Assembly: GCF_020400825.1 (NCBI RefSeq)
Contig: NZ_JAINVH010000005.1
Coordinates: forward strand, 1 to 64,000
Source of the DNA: Streptomyces sp. HPF1205
GTDB lineage: Bacteria > Actinomycetota > Actinomycetes > Streptomycetales > Streptomycetaceae
Direction of reading: 5' to 3'
DNA length: 64,000 bases
Shown here: one piece after another, positions 17,601-25,065 of the stretch
How positions within the stretch are numbered: the first letter of the stretch is position 1
How the letters are laid out: each line of letters opens with the position of its first letter
The notes under the pieces: generated by a model
The model's input: the letters and a program-made list of their open reading frames with translations, nothing else
Told to the model about the DNA's origin: nothing
Databases searched by the model: none
Position numbers and translations under genes: made by a program

Positions 17601-19017
17601 GGCGGCCGCCCAGCCCGGCGGGGACACGGTGCTGTTCGCCCTGAAGAAGACCACCGGCGAGATCTGGGAGTCCACCAACCCCTCCCGCGACCCCCTCACC
17701 CCGGTCGGCACGGCTTCCGCGGCCGGAGGCACCTGGACGAAGCTGGCGGCCCCGTGGACGGCGGCCCCGGCGCTGGTATCCGCCGACGTCACCGCCTCCG
17801 GCGCCGTGGAGCTGTGGGCCAGGTCGGGAAGCAGCGCCACCGCCTACACGCTGTCCGCCGCCTCGCTGGGCAGCAGCAGCACGGTCGCGACGGTCGATCC
17901 CGACCACGAATGGCCCTTCACCTCCAGCAGCGGGCCTACCGACAGTTGCACGGCCGCCGTCTGCACGCCCGACACACGCGGCGGCGCCGACGCCCCCGCC
18001 ACCGGCGGCGTCACCTTCCCCGACGACGCCACCCGCGGCACGGTCGCCGACCTGGACGGCACCGGATACCTGACCGCCCCGCAGAACATGGTGAAGTCCG
18101 CGCACGACCTCACCCTCACGCTGTCCTTCCGTGCCGATCCCGGCACGAACGGCATCCTCGTCTCCACCGGCAACGACACCCCGGACAAGGCCAACCCCAA
18201 TGCCATGCCGGTCATATACATCGGCACGGACGGACGGTTGTACGCCCAGTTCTGGAACGGCGCCGTCACACCGATGATCTCCCCTCAGCCGGTCAACGAC
18301 GGCCAGTGGCACACCGCCACCCTCAACGCCTACGACGCCGGGAGCGGGGCTTACCACCAGGGCCTCTTCCTCGACAACCTGCCCCGGATCGGCATGGCGG
18401 GCAACAGCACCATCAGCCTCGTCGACCCGCTCAACTTCATCGGCGCGGGGGTGTTCTCCCACAGCACCAGCACGAAGTCCTGGCTCAACGCCCCCGGGGA
18501 CACCACCAAAGACCGCGCCAGCTACTTCAAGGGCCGGATCAGCGGCTTCGCCTTCTACTCCCGCTACGTCAGCACCGCCCAGCTCGACAGCTGGTGGAAG
18601 CCGGTACCGCTCGTCGGCCCCATCGTCTCGGGACTGTCCAGCGCGCTGTGCGTGGACGACGCGGGCTCCAAGACCGCCGACAAGAACAAGATCCAGATCT
18701 ACACGTGCAACAACAGCGCCGCCCAGAACTGGTCGGTCAACCCCGACGGCACCGACAACACCGTCACCGTGACGATCGCCGGCGTCACCAAGTGCCTGGA
18801 CGTGGCCTCGTCCGGCACCGCCGACGGAACCCTCGTGCAGCTCTACACCTGCAACGACACCGCCGCGCAGATCTGGCACCTCGACTCCAGCGGCCAGCTG
18901 TGGAACCCCAACTCCGGCAAGTGCCTCGACGACCCCGCCGGCTCGACCACCAACGGCACCCAGTTGGAGATCTACACCTGCAACCTAGGCAAGAACCAGT
19001 CCTGGTGGGTCGCCTGA
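14692..19017 (+). CDS. Large secreted multidomain protein: DNRLRE, FG-GAP, LamG and ricin-type lectin domains
   Basis: I place the start at TTG 14692, where AAGGGA lies 5 nt upstream and a basic then hydrophobic signal peptide begins (GALIAVMTACALALGATAASA), giving 1441 residues. In order it shows: an N-terminal unknown region (about 45-350); a DNRLRE-like beta domain (SYVRMSVPSQLQGAQIYSSE); Ig/Fn3-like segments; an FG-GAP repeat (DGDIDGDSHPDLLTVGT); a LamG/concanavalin jelly roll (WPFTSSSGPTDSC to the HSTST region); and a complete C-terminal ricin B trefoil (CBM13). The CBM13 has three Cys-pair/QxW-type repeats (LCVDDAGS, KCLDVASS, KCLDDPAGS). No catalytic motif was seen. Family knowledge places such proteins beside RHS genes in streptomycetes, and here it is divergent from one. 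A role in binding glycans or in surface display is inference. Confidence 0.85.
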   Translation: MSRTPPRRRPIPGPRGKTGALIAVMTACALALGATAASAAGPAGTPRSAQGTAAADRSGAQTAPTPAERAEQAEDRALRTAKATGRSVRVDALTTPTSTTVADPAGTLTLTQSAAPVRAWQDGSWRDLDATLHVNADRSLSPNVSTTGLVLSGGGTGPLATMSATGHVLALSWPTPLPGPVVSGATATYPAVLPGVDLVVTADAQGGFSDTLVVKNRAAAADPALARLTMEATSSDLTVTADTGGGLRAAATGKGEPVFTATRPTMWDSATTAATVRPAGASPAAVSTVTSPGPGAHTAPVEATAAPETGAAAGRPAPGTGRHPRSGTISLRPDTGLLTDPATVYPVYIDPTWVTQNAGSSRQAWAQTDTINKSAAHWKPSNLQNGYCGWDTCVPTFTAESYVRMSVPSQLQGAQIYSSELDLTVYHGPYSSCSSAPNPGLELWWTGGISSSTTWNNPPAWKQKINTQYPAACDGQNVGFPITSFMLGHAQGVSSLTFGIAAASESDKDAWKQIHASTLTMSTTYDRAPTLPSHPAVSPGGPCQTGAPSAAVVGNDDVTFDVVSADPDGGQLGTEFVVKNYGGTTVYDSGDAKTAATALTSSSGTVVRLTLRRSQIQGWHSDGATKAYAYSWYVRSSDGKLYSPAAGVGSAGSPCNFTYDPTQPPAPGVAVSTDTAGDAGALGQSATFTFAPCAGALADPPTACTGTAPNHYTYQVNSSPPLSVTATGGPQTVKIPLTHAGPNTLTVFSVSSGGNPGNSASADFTVTGPATRYADGDIDGDSHPDLLTVGTGTNPGLWLATGDGAGHLDVPVDIGAAGTAVNTAGSPADWLGAQVLHGDFTGNHVQDVLAYYPAGVHAGVSSVLDGNGDKLPLDPYSGSQRTLPAGQFADYTLNGDGDDPVVLVAAGNASLTGTGIDDLIGIAGDAANGYQLDLFTTCGGCTANAYGYAQTLAGPADSPDGASDWDNFALAAAQPGGDTVLFALKKTTGEIWESTNPSRDPLTPVGTASAAGGTWTKLAAPWTAAPALVSADVTASGAVELWARSGSSATAYTLSAASLGSSSTVATVDPDHEWPFTSSSGPTDSCTAAVCTPDTRGGADAPATGGVTFPDDATRGTVADLDGTGYLTAPQNMVKSAHDLTLTLSFRADPGTNGILVSTGNDTPDKANPNAMPVIYIGTDGRLYAQFWNGAVTPMISPQPVNDGQWHTATLNAYDAGSGAYHQGLFLDNLPRIGMAGNSTISLVDPLNFIGAGVFSHSTSTKSWLNAPGDTTKDRASYFKGRISGFAFYSRYVSTAQLDSWWKPVPLVGPIVSGLSSALCVDDAGSKTADKNKIQIYTCNNSAAQNWSVNPDGTDNTVTVTIAGVTKCLDVASSGTADGTLVQLYTCNDTAAQIWHLDSSGQLWNPNSGKCLDDPAGSTTNGTQLEIYTCNLGKNQSWWVA

Positions 19018-19371
19018 CGCGCACGCCGGCCCTCCGCCGGGCGGTCGTCCCGTCAGGCGGAGAGCGCGGGCTCGTAGCGGAACCAGCCGAACGCGACGGC
19101 GCCGCCGGTGCCGTACCTCCCGATGACGCGGCCCACCAGGACATCCGGCGGTGGGACGTGCGATTCGCGCATCTGCGCATTCATGAGAAGCCACACCACT
19201 GAACGCGGGCGCCGAACTCGCACCTCGATGGCGTCGATCACCTCGCGGTGATCCCGCCACCGCCCACCCCGCTCGGGTGTCCGGTCCGGCAACAACGGCT
19301 CGATTCGCGCCCCCTGCGCGTCGCTTCACGGCACACCCGAAGCAGCGATCAGATGATCCGAACGAAACGGC
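19018..19371. other. Gap with one weak leftward ORF
   Basis: Apart from the possible remnant described at 19053-19295 nothing clear is seen: no strong hairpin follows the large gene, and no convincing promoter is present. Confidence 0.4.
19053..19295 (-). pseudogene. Possible short gene or 3' remnant, unknown
   Basis: An 80-codon leftward reading frame has reasonable third-position G/C but only weak TTG or internal GTG/ATG starts and no good ribosome binding site. Its C-terminal part (GTGGAVAFGWFRYEPALSA) looks like real protein while the N-terminus is Arg-rich and poorly coding. It may be the 3' end of a decayed gene or a small real gene starting at the internal ATG near 19184. I do not recognise it. 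Confidence 0.3.
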
Positions 19372-19644
19372 TCAGCCGAGGACCTGGTACGCGACGAAAG
19401 CCAGGCCGGCGACGCAGCCCATCAGGAGGAAGCTGACCACGAGCGAGGTCACGCAGCAGGCGCTGAGCTCGGCGGCCCGGGTCAGGGCCGCGGTCACCGG
19501 GGCGCCGGCCGGCTCGCGCGGCTCCCGGTTCGGCGGCTCCCGCCGCCTCCGCCCGGGAGGCGGGCCGCCGGGCGCGGCTCCGGTCGCGCCCGGAGCGGCG
19601 GCGCGGCGGGGTGCCGGCACGGCGCGGGAGTCGGAATGTGACAC
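19372..19644 (-). CDS. Small membrane protein, unknown
   Basis: This 90-residue protein starts at GTG 19644, with AGGAG placed 7 to 8 nt upstream. That context decides the start against a longer frame reaching 19728. Residues 1-50 are Pro/Gly/Arg-rich and look disordered. Near the C-terminus one long hydrophobic segment (CCVTSLVVSFLLMGCVAGLAF) forms a single membrane span. No family is recognised. It is transcribed away from the acetyltransferase gene to its right. Confidence 0.6.
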   Translation of the reverse strand: MSHSDSRAVPAPRRAAAPGATGAAPGGPPPGRRRREPPNREPREPAGAPVTAALTRAAELSACCVTSLVVSFLLMGCVAGLAFVAYQVLG

Positions 19645-19890
19645 GGGTGGTCTCCTGCCATCGGCGGTCGGGCGTCCGGGGCGGTCCCGGCGCGAGGAGG
19701 CCGGCGGGCCGCGGTCCCGGCCCACCACATCCGCCCCGCGGCGTACATGATGACCGGTTCCCCTCGACCGGTTCCCCCCTGCGGAACGTCACCGGGAGAG
19801 CGTGCGGTTCCCGTGCGCCCCGCCGAGGCCGCGCGCCCGCGGCGGACGAGCGGTCCCCGCGGATCGCTGGCCGCCCGCCGGACGCCCCGG

Positions 19891-19896
19891 TACGGT
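19891..19896 (+). promoter_or_regulatory. -10 box of a probable leaderless transcript
   Basis: TACGGT lies 6 nt before the GTG at 19903 and there is no Shine-Dalgarno sequence. This TAnnnT-to-start spacing is typical of leaderless actinomycete genes. Confidence 0.55.
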
Positions 19897-19902
19897 GGCG
19901 GC

Positions 19903-20529
19903 GTGAGCACCCTTCAGGCCAAGGCGATCGGCACCAAGCGGCTGGAACTGCTGCCCCTGCGTACCGAACACGCCGAGGAGATGGCCGAGGTGCTCCGCGA
20001 TCCGGCCCTGCACACCTTCACCGGCGGTGCTCCCGGCACGCCCGAGGCCCTGCGCTCGCGCTACCAGCGCCTCACCGCGGGCTCTCCCGACCCGGCCGTC
20101 TCCTGGCTGAACTGGGTGATCCGGCTGCGCGACGGCGCGTGCCTGACCGGCACGGTCCAGGCGACCGTCGGTCACCGCGGCCCGGGTCCCGCCGCGGAGA
20201 TCGCCTGGGTGGTGGGAACGCCGTGGCAGGGCAGGGGCATCGCCACCGAAGCGGCCCGGGCACTGGTCGACTGGCTCGGCCTGCAGCGGGTGCACGCCGT
20301 CGTCGCCCACGTCCACCCCCGCCACCGCGCGTCCGCGGCCGTCGCCGCCGCCGCGGGGCTCTCGCCCACCGACTCGTGGCACGAGGGCGAGATCCGCTGG
20401 CACCGCAGCCTTCACCGGGACGACGCGGCCGGTCCGGGCGGGTCGTCCCGGCCGGCACCGCGGAACAGCGCCGCCACGGCGGTGGAAAGCCGTCGTGACG
20501 GCGCTGCGGGGGACAGGCGGACGGAATGA
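19903..20529 (+). CDS. GNAT family N-acetyltransferase
   Basis: This 208-residue protein belongs to the GNAT superfamily, transferring an acetyl group from acetyl-CoA to an amine. It is of the RimJ/RimL-like type (KRLELLPLRTEHAEEMAEVL at the start). The acetyl-CoA binding motif is WVVGTPWQGRGIATEAARAL, with the R/Q-x-x-G-x-G/A pattern (QGRGIA). The start at GTG 19903 rests on the -10-like TACGGT just upstream and on where homology-like sequence begins. The last 45 residues are a charged, low-complexity tail. The substrate cannot be told from sequence. Confidence 0.85.
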   Translation: MSTLQAKAIGTKRLELLPLRTEHAEEMAEVLRDPALHTFTGGAPGTPEALRSRYQRLTAGSPDPAVSWLNWVIRLRDGACLTGTVQATVGHRGPGPAAEIAWVVGTPWQGRGIATEAARALVDWLGLQRVHAVVAHVHPRHRASAAVAAAAGLSPTDSWHEGEIRWHRSLHRDDAAGPGGSSRPAPRNSAATAVESRRDGAAGDRRTE

Positions 20530-20544
20530 GGGACCGGTACCCGG

Positions 20545-20808
20545 TCACACCCTTCGCCGGCCGGCCCACATCGGTGTGACCAGTGCGATGAGGAGCGCGG
20601 CCACACCGATCTGGAAGCCGTGCCGGATCCAGTCGACGCCGTTGGTGTCGGCCACGCCGAAGGCCGCGGCCAGGCCGTTGCCGATCAGGCCGCCGATGAT
20701 GCCGACGAGAATCGTCGCCCACAACGGGATCGGCTGCCGCCCCGGCAGCAGGAGTCGTGCCAGCAGACCGATCACCAGACCGGCGATGATTGCCCACAGG
20801 AGAGCCAT
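20545..20808 (-). CDS. GlsB/YeaQ/YmgE family (transglycosylase-associated) stress membrane protein
   Basis: This 87-residue protein has three membrane segments and the family signature, beginning MALLWAIIAGLVIGLLARLL. Then come ATILVGIIGGLIGNGLAAAF and a C-terminal span (FQIGVAALLIALVTPMWAG). The ATG at 20808 has GAGGA just upstream. Family members sit in the cytoplasmic membrane and are often stress induced; the biochemical role is unknown. It converges with the acetyltransferase gene, only 15 bp apart. Confidence 0.88.
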   Translation of the reverse strand: MALLWAIIAGLVIGLLARLLLPGRQPIPLWATILVGIIGGLIGNGLAAAFGVADTNGVDWIRHGFQIGVAALLIALVTPMWAGRRRV

Positions 20809-20930
20809 GATTCCTCGTTTCGTCGGGGTCTCCGTCGGAGGCCCGCAACCGGGAGCCTCAAGCGATCGGCTGCCCTGCGTCGCACGGAAAATGCCTTGTG
20901 CCCGGTCCTGTTGCCAACACGTGTGCGAAT

Positions 20931-20960
20931 CCGGCTGATTCCGGCTGATTCCGGCTGGTC
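20931..20960. repeat. 10-bp tandem repeat
   Basis: CCGGCTGATT is repeated three times head to tail, the third copy imperfect, in the 287-bp gap between the GlsB-like and DUF4097-like genes. Nothing else is evident in that gap. Confidence 0.75.
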
Positions 20961-21095
20961 CGGCCCCTGACGTCATGCGTCCCGGGGCCCGACGCGGCCG
21001 GGGACGGACCGTCGTGTCAACGGCCGCCGGCCGCCGCCCGCTGCGGCTCCGGACGCGGCGGGCGTGGCACCGCCGCGCCGGGGCAGAGGACCCGC

Positions 21096-22040
21096 ATGGA
21101 CCACGCAGACGTTCCGCCGAAGCCGGCGCGCCCGCCGGCCATTCCCCCCACATCCCCCCAACACCCCGACCACGCCGAGCACTCCGACCACGCCGGCCCC
21201 GGGCATTCCGGCCACCCCGGCGCGGGACCGGGCGCGCCCGCCGGCCCGGGGCCCGGCGCGACTCCCGGCGCGGGGCGCCGCCGCCCGCCCCGGACCGCGC
21301 TGATCGCCGGGGCCCTGGCCGCCGCCGTCGTCGTGGCGCTGCTCCTCGCCCACGCCGTCGACGGCGGCGACGGAGACCCGGACGCGCCGCACCACGGCGC
21401 CGCGACGGCACGGCTCACCGGAGCGGACGGCTTCCCCGGTGATGCCGCCGGACTGGTCGTGCTCGACGGCGTGTCGGGGCGCGTCCAGGTCACCGCGGAC
21501 CGGGACGCCCACGAGGTGACCGGGAGCTTCCACCGCCAGGACGGGGCGTTCGCCTCCCTGCGCGGCACCCTTGCGCACGACCCGTCCTCCGGCACCGACG
21601 CCCTGACCGTCCACTGCGCGGACGCCTCGGGTACGGAGGAGCCGTGCGCGGGCGACCTCTATCTCACCGTGCCGCCGCGCACCGGCCTGCGGCTGCGTCA
21701 GACCTCCGGCGAGACGACGCTGTCCGGCCTGGGCGGCGACGTGAGCGTGGACGCCTCGTCCGTCCGGCTCAGCACCTTCGGGCTGCATCCCGCGCACGCC
21801 GCCGTGACGGTGTTCTCGGGCAGCGCCGACCTCGGCTTCACCGGCGCCCCCACGAGCCTGGACCTGCACGCCACCTCCGCGTCCGTCGCCCTGCGGCTGC
21901 CGCGCACGGCCGACGGGTACGCCGTGACCACGGCCGCCGCCTCGGCCGACGTCCAAGTCGGCGTGGAGCGCGACCCCGCCGCCGCACACCACGTGGCGCT
22001 CACGGTCACCTCCGCCTCCCTGTCCGTACAGAACACGTGA
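21096..22040 (+). CDS. DUF4097-like membrane-anchored beta-repeat protein
   Basis: This 314-residue protein has a Pro/His/Gly-rich cytoplasmic N-terminus (1-65), one membrane span (about 67-87, TALIAGALAAAVVVALLLAHA) and an external domain. The external domain is built of short beta repeats (VVLDGVSGRVQVTADRDAHEVTG, LRLRQTSGETTLSGLGGDVSV, VTVFSGSADLGF), which fit the DUF4097 right-handed beta-helix family. The ATG at 21096 has GAGGA upstream. Function is unknown; family members are often described as adhesin-like. Confidence 0.75.
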   Translation: MDHADVPPKPARPPAIPPTSPQHPDHAEHSDHAGPGHSGHPGAGPGAPAGPGPGATPGAGRRRPPRTALIAGALAAAVVVALLLAHAVDGGDGDPDAPHHGAATARLTGADGFPGDAAGLVVLDGVSGRVQVTADRDAHEVTGSFHRQDGAFASLRGTLAHDPSSGTDALTVHCADASGTEEPCAGDLYLTVPPRTGLRLRQTSGETTLSGLGGDVSVDASSVRLSTFGLHPAHAAVTVFSGSADLGFTGAPTSLDLHATSASVALRLPRTADGYAVTTAAASADVQVGVERDPAAAHHVALTVTSASLSVQNT

Positions 22041-22152
22041 CACCCGCCGGCCGGGCCGCCGCCGAATCCCGTCCTGGGCGATCCGGTCGGCCCGGCCGGT
22101 ACGCAGGGAAAACCCCTTGGCCGGCCGGTCCGCGCGCACCGAGAATCGCCCG

Positions 22153-23286
22153 ATGAGCGACGACGAGAACACGTCCGACGACCGGGCGAGACGGCGCGCG
22201 GCCCGCAGGTCCTGCACGCGATTCCTGTCCGGCGAGCGCGCCCGCACCGTTCGCGAGCGGCTCACCGCCCTCGCGGCCTACGCGGACCCGGACGCCGAGC
22301 CCGACTTCTACGGCGGCGACGGCCCGGTGCGCGACCTGGAGGAGCGGACCGCCGCGCTGCTCGGCAAGGAGGACGCGGTCTTCTTCCCCACCGGCACCAT
22401 GGCCCAGCAGGTGGCACTGCGCCACGGCGCCGAGCTGACCGGCCGGCAGGCGGTCGCGCTGCACCCGCTCAGCCACCTGGAGCGGCACGAGCGGCACGCC
22501 TACACCCAGCTCACCGGCCTGCGCGGCCTGTGGCCCACCACCGAGCAGCGGCAGCCGACACCCGCGGAACTCGGCGCGCTCGGCGAGCGGTTCGGCACCC
22601 TGGCGATCGAACTGCCGCTGCGTGACGCCGGCTATGTGCTGCCGAGCTGGGACGAACTGGCCGAGCTCGCCGCGGCGGCCCGCGCCGCCGGCGCACGGGT
22701 GCACATCGACGGCGCCCGGCTGTGGAACACCGCCACCCACTTCGGCAGGAGCCCGGCCGAGACGGCGGCGCTCGCGGACAGCGTCTACGTCTCGTTCTAC
22801 AAGGACCTCGGCGGCATCAGTGGCGCCGCGCTGGCCGGCGACGCGGCGCTGGCCGCCTACGCCCGGGCCTGGCGCCACCGTTACGGCGGCACCCTCTACC
22901 AGCAGTGGCCGGCCGCGCTCGCGGCTCTCGCCGGACTGGACACCGCCCTGCCCGAACTGCCCGCCTTCGCGCGCCACACCGCCGTACTCGCCCCGGCCCT
23001 GGCCGCGCTCCCCGGCGCCAGGGTCCATCCCGCCGTCCCGCCCACCCACGAGTTCCAGTGGTGGCTCCCGTACCCCGCGCACGCCCTGAACACCGCCCAC
23101 CTCGCCCTGGCCGAGCGGGAGTCGACCTGGTTCGTCGGGTACTGGACCGACGCCGCGCCCGGTCTGGCGATGGCCGAGGTGAGCCTGACCGGGCCGGCGC
23201 TGGAGTGGACGGCGGACCAGGTCACCGAGGTCGGGCTGCGCTTCCTGGAACTGGCCGCCGCTTCCCGGGACGGAGCCGCTCGGTAG
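22153..23286 (+). CDS. Threonine aldolase-like PLP enzyme (beta-eliminating lyase family)
   Basis: This 377-residue fold-type I PLP enzyme resembles low-specificity threonine aldolases, which cleave threonine to glycine and acetaldehyde. The lysine that would bind PLP is Lys217 in VSFYKDLGGI; the upstream motif VHIDGARLWNT supplies the Asp contacting the pyridine nitrogen, and FFPTGTMAQQ is the cofactor-side loop. The ATG at 22153 was chosen over an in-frame start at 22117 because the extra residues are not protein-like, although the ribosome binding site is weak in either case. It ends about 110 bp before the YbjQ-type gene, which has its own -10 candidate. Confidence 0.85.
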   Translation: MSDDENTSDDRARRRAARRSCTRFLSGERARTVRERLTALAAYADPDAEPDFYGGDGPVRDLEERTAALLGKEDAVFFPTGTMAQQVALRHGAELTGRQAVALHPLSHLERHERHAYTQLTGLRGLWPTTEQRQPTPAELGALGERFGTLAIELPLRDAGYVLPSWDELAELAAAARAAGARVHIDGARLWNTATHFGRSPAETAALADSVYVSFYKDLGGISGAALAGDAALAAYARAWRHRYGGTLYQQWPAALAALAGLDTALPELPAFARHTAVLAPALAALPGARVHPAVPPTHEFQWWLPYPAHALNTAHLALAERESTWFVGYWTDAAPGLAMAEVSLTGPALEWTADQVTEVGLRFLELAAASRDGAAR

Positions 23287-23359
23287 GACGCCAACGGCCG
23301 CCCGGGCGGGCCGTGTTCGCCCGGGCCGTCCCCCGGCGGGGGGCCGGGGACAGCCGAAC

Positions 23360-23365
23360 TAGACT
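23360..23365 (+). promoter_or_regulatory. -10 candidate before the tandem YbjQ gene
   Basis: TAGACT lies 31 nt before the start codon at 23397, with GAAAGG as ribosome binding site between them. No matching -35 is obvious. Confidence 0.4.
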
Positions 23366-23396
23366 CGGCGTCCCCCTGTTGTCGAAAGGTGCGACC

Positions 23397-24230
23397 ATGA
23401 CCACATCGGAGCCCACCCCCGAAGGCGTACCCGCGGACGCCATGCGGCGCCTTGCCGAGCTGCGGCCCGGCCAGAAGGGCGGCATCTTCACCAGCGACCT
23501 GTCGGTGAACGAGTTCCTGCTGGTGAAGGAGGCGGGCTTCCGGCCGCTCGGCCTGGTACTCGGCAGCTCCATCTACCACGTCGGCATGCAGCTCGGACGC
23601 TGGGGCAGGAACCAGGAGCTGACGATGCTCAGCCAGGCGATGTACCACGCGCGCGAGCTGGCGATGAGCCGTATGGAGGCGGAGGCCGCGGCGCTGGGCG
23701 CCGACGGCATCGTGGGTGTGCGGCTGACGGTGGAGGCCCGCGAGTTCGGCACGGACATCGCGGAGTTCATCGCGGTCGGCACCGCGGTCAAGGCGGACGC
23801 TCCGGCCCCGGGCGCCAACAGCAGCTGGCGCAACGTGAAGGGCCGGCCGTTCACCTCCGACCTGAACGGCCAGGACTTCTGGACACTCATACGGGCCGGC
23901 TACGCCCCGCTGGGCATGACCATGGGCACCTGCGTCTACCACATCGCCCACCAGAAGATGGGCGCCGTCTTCTCCAACCTCGGCAGGAACGTGGAGATCG
24001 AGCCGTTCACCCAGGCGCTGTACGACGCCCGGGAGCTGGCCATGGAGCGGATGCAGAAGGAGGCGGAGGCGCTGCGGGCCGAGGGCGTCGTCGGCGTGCG
24101 GCTCGACTCGCACAACCACCGCTGGGGCGCCCACACCACCGAGTTCCTCGCGATCGGCACCGCCGTGCGGCCGCTGCGCGACGACCACGTCATCGAACGC
24201 CCGGGAATGGTGCTCAGCCTGGACCGGTGA
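23397..24230 (+). CDS. Tandem YbjQ-fold (heavy-metal-binding/DUF74-like) protein
   Basis: This 277-residue protein contains two copies of the same unit. Repeat 1 has FTSDLSVNEFLLVKEAGFRP, a central YHARELAMSRMEAEAAALGA helix and a closing GVRLTVEAREFGTDIAEFIAVGTAV. Repeat 2 has FTSDLNGQDFWTLIRAGYAP, YDARELAMERMQKEAEALRA and GVRLDSHNHRWGAHTTEFLAIGTAV. The helix-plus-strand pattern (A-R-x-x-A-x-x-R-M-x-x-E-A-x-x-L-G-A) is that of the YbjQ/DUF74 heavy-metal-binding family, which usually forms pentamers of single units. Function is unproven. GAAAGG precedes ATG 23397. The stop codon overlaps a possible GTG start of the following gene, so the two are likely co-transcribed. Confidence 0.8.
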   Translation: MTTSEPTPEGVPADAMRRLAELRPGQKGGIFTSDLSVNEFLLVKEAGFRPLGLVLGSSIYHVGMQLGRWGRNQELTMLSQAMYHARELAMSRMEAEAAALGADGIVGVRLTVEAREFGTDIAEFIAVGTAVKADAPAPGANSSWRNVKGRPFTSDLNGQDFWTLIRAGYAPLGMTMGTCVYHIAHQKMGAVFSNLGRNVEIEPFTQALYDARELAMERMQKEAEALRAEGVVGVRLDSHNHRWGAHTTEFLAIGTAVRPLRDDHVIERPGMVLSLDR

Positions 24231-24286
24231 CCGGCCGGTTCACGGCCCCGGCGCCCCGTATCCCCACCGCGACGAAAGGCCCCGAG

Positions 24287-24721
24287 ATGCCCTCGCACGA
24301 CCCCCAGCCGTACGAGCGGGGCGGCGCGCCCCATGACGTCGAGTCGCTGGCCGCGGCGCTGCGCCGCGACGCGGCGGACCTGGAGGTGTACGCGCGGGTG
24401 CTGACCGGCGCCCTCGCCGACGCCCTGCCCGCCGGGGCGGTCACCGTGGACCGCAGGCGCGGCGTGGCCGACCGCCTGGCCGGCCGCCCGGGCACGGTCG
24501 AGCGGCTGGACGTCTCCCTCGGCGAGCACCGGCTGGTGCTCACGGTGAGGAACGGACGCCCCTCGGCCGAGATCCGCACGCAGGTGCGCGGCGTGGTGCT
24601 CTCCCGCCGCCCGGTGGAACTCGACGAGTGGCTGCGCGAACTGGCCGCGGCGCTCGCCGCCCGCGCCGAGTCCGACGCGCGGGCCAAGGCGGCCCTGGAG
24701 CGCCTGCTCCTCGGTGAGTGA
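24287..24721 (+). CDS. Small soluble protein paired with the tandem YbjQ protein, unknown
   Basis: This 144-residue protein has the pattern helix (HDVESLAAALRRDAADLEVYARVL), beta strands (VERLDVSLGEHRLVLTVRNGR), helix (LDEWLRELAAALAARAESDARAK). I chose ATG 24287, preceded by AAAGG at 7 nt, over GTG 24227, which overlaps the upstream stop codon and would give 164 residues; both are possible. No family is recognised. Its position 56 bp after the YbjQ-type gene suggests joint function. Confidence 0.7.
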   Translation: MPSHDPQPYERGGAPHDVESLAAALRRDAADLEVYARVLTGALADALPAGAVTVDRRRGVADRLAGRPGTVERLDVSLGEHRLVLTVRNGRPSAEIRTQVRGVVLSRRPVELDEWLRELAAALAARAESDARAKAALERLLLGE

Positions 24722-24764
24722 CACGCACCGGGGGACCGCGGGCACCCCGGTCGGCCCGGCACCG

Positions 24765-24977
24765 TCAGCCGGGCCGCGGCCCGGCCCCCGCCCACCGGCC
24801 CGGCGAACGCCGGCCTCCCGAGGCGGCTCTCTCGGGACGGCGGAACCCGAGGAGCAGGCGGAAGCGGACGCGCAAGCGGCGCCCGCGCGGGGCGGCGCGC
24901 CAACGGTACGGGGCCGGGGACTCCTCGTGCAGGCGCTGGAGCGCGCGCTCGTAGCGGTCGGTGAGCGGACGGGTCAC
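24765..24977 (-). CDS. Small Arg-rich protein, unknown, divergent from the MocR regulator
   Basis: This 70-residue leftward gene starts at GTG 24977, preceded by a perfect AGGAGG with 7 nt spacing, the best ribosome binding site in the neighbourhood. The N-terminal half is helix-like (TDRYERALQRLHEESPAPYRW); the remainder is strongly basic (RRLRVRFRLLLGFRRPER) with a Gly/Arg-rich tail. A longer open frame reaches 25505 but runs antisense through the MocR gene and is not credible. No family is recognised; nucleic-acid or membrane-surface binding is a guess from the charge. Confidence 0.6.
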   Translation of the reverse strand: MTRPLTDRYERALQRLHEESPAPYRWRAAPRGRRLRVRFRLLLGFRRPERAASGGRRSPGRWAGAGPRPG

Positions 24978-25027
24978 GGCAGTGCCTCCTGGTGCCGGGA
25001 AGCGGACGGGAACGAGTCTGTACAGTG

Positions 25028-25051
25028 ATTGGCCCGGACGGCAGGGCCAAT
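25028..25051. promoter_or_regulatory. Inverted-repeat operator at the MocR gene
   Basis: ATTGGCCC (25028-25035) and GGGCCAAT (25044-25051) form a perfect 8-bp dyad with an 8-bp spacer. TACAGT at 25021-25026 is a good -10, so the dyad covers the transcription start. It ends 14 bp before the MocR start codon and would also influence the divergent small gene. Autoregulation is the natural reading. Confidence 0.6.
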
Positions 25052-25065
25052 GACGGGAGAGTGGT

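Noticed and set aside
24227-24286. GTG start overlapping the YbjQ-type stop codon
   Set aside because: Possible by GTGA coupling, but ATG 24287 has a good AAAGG site and the extra 20 residues are not protein-like.
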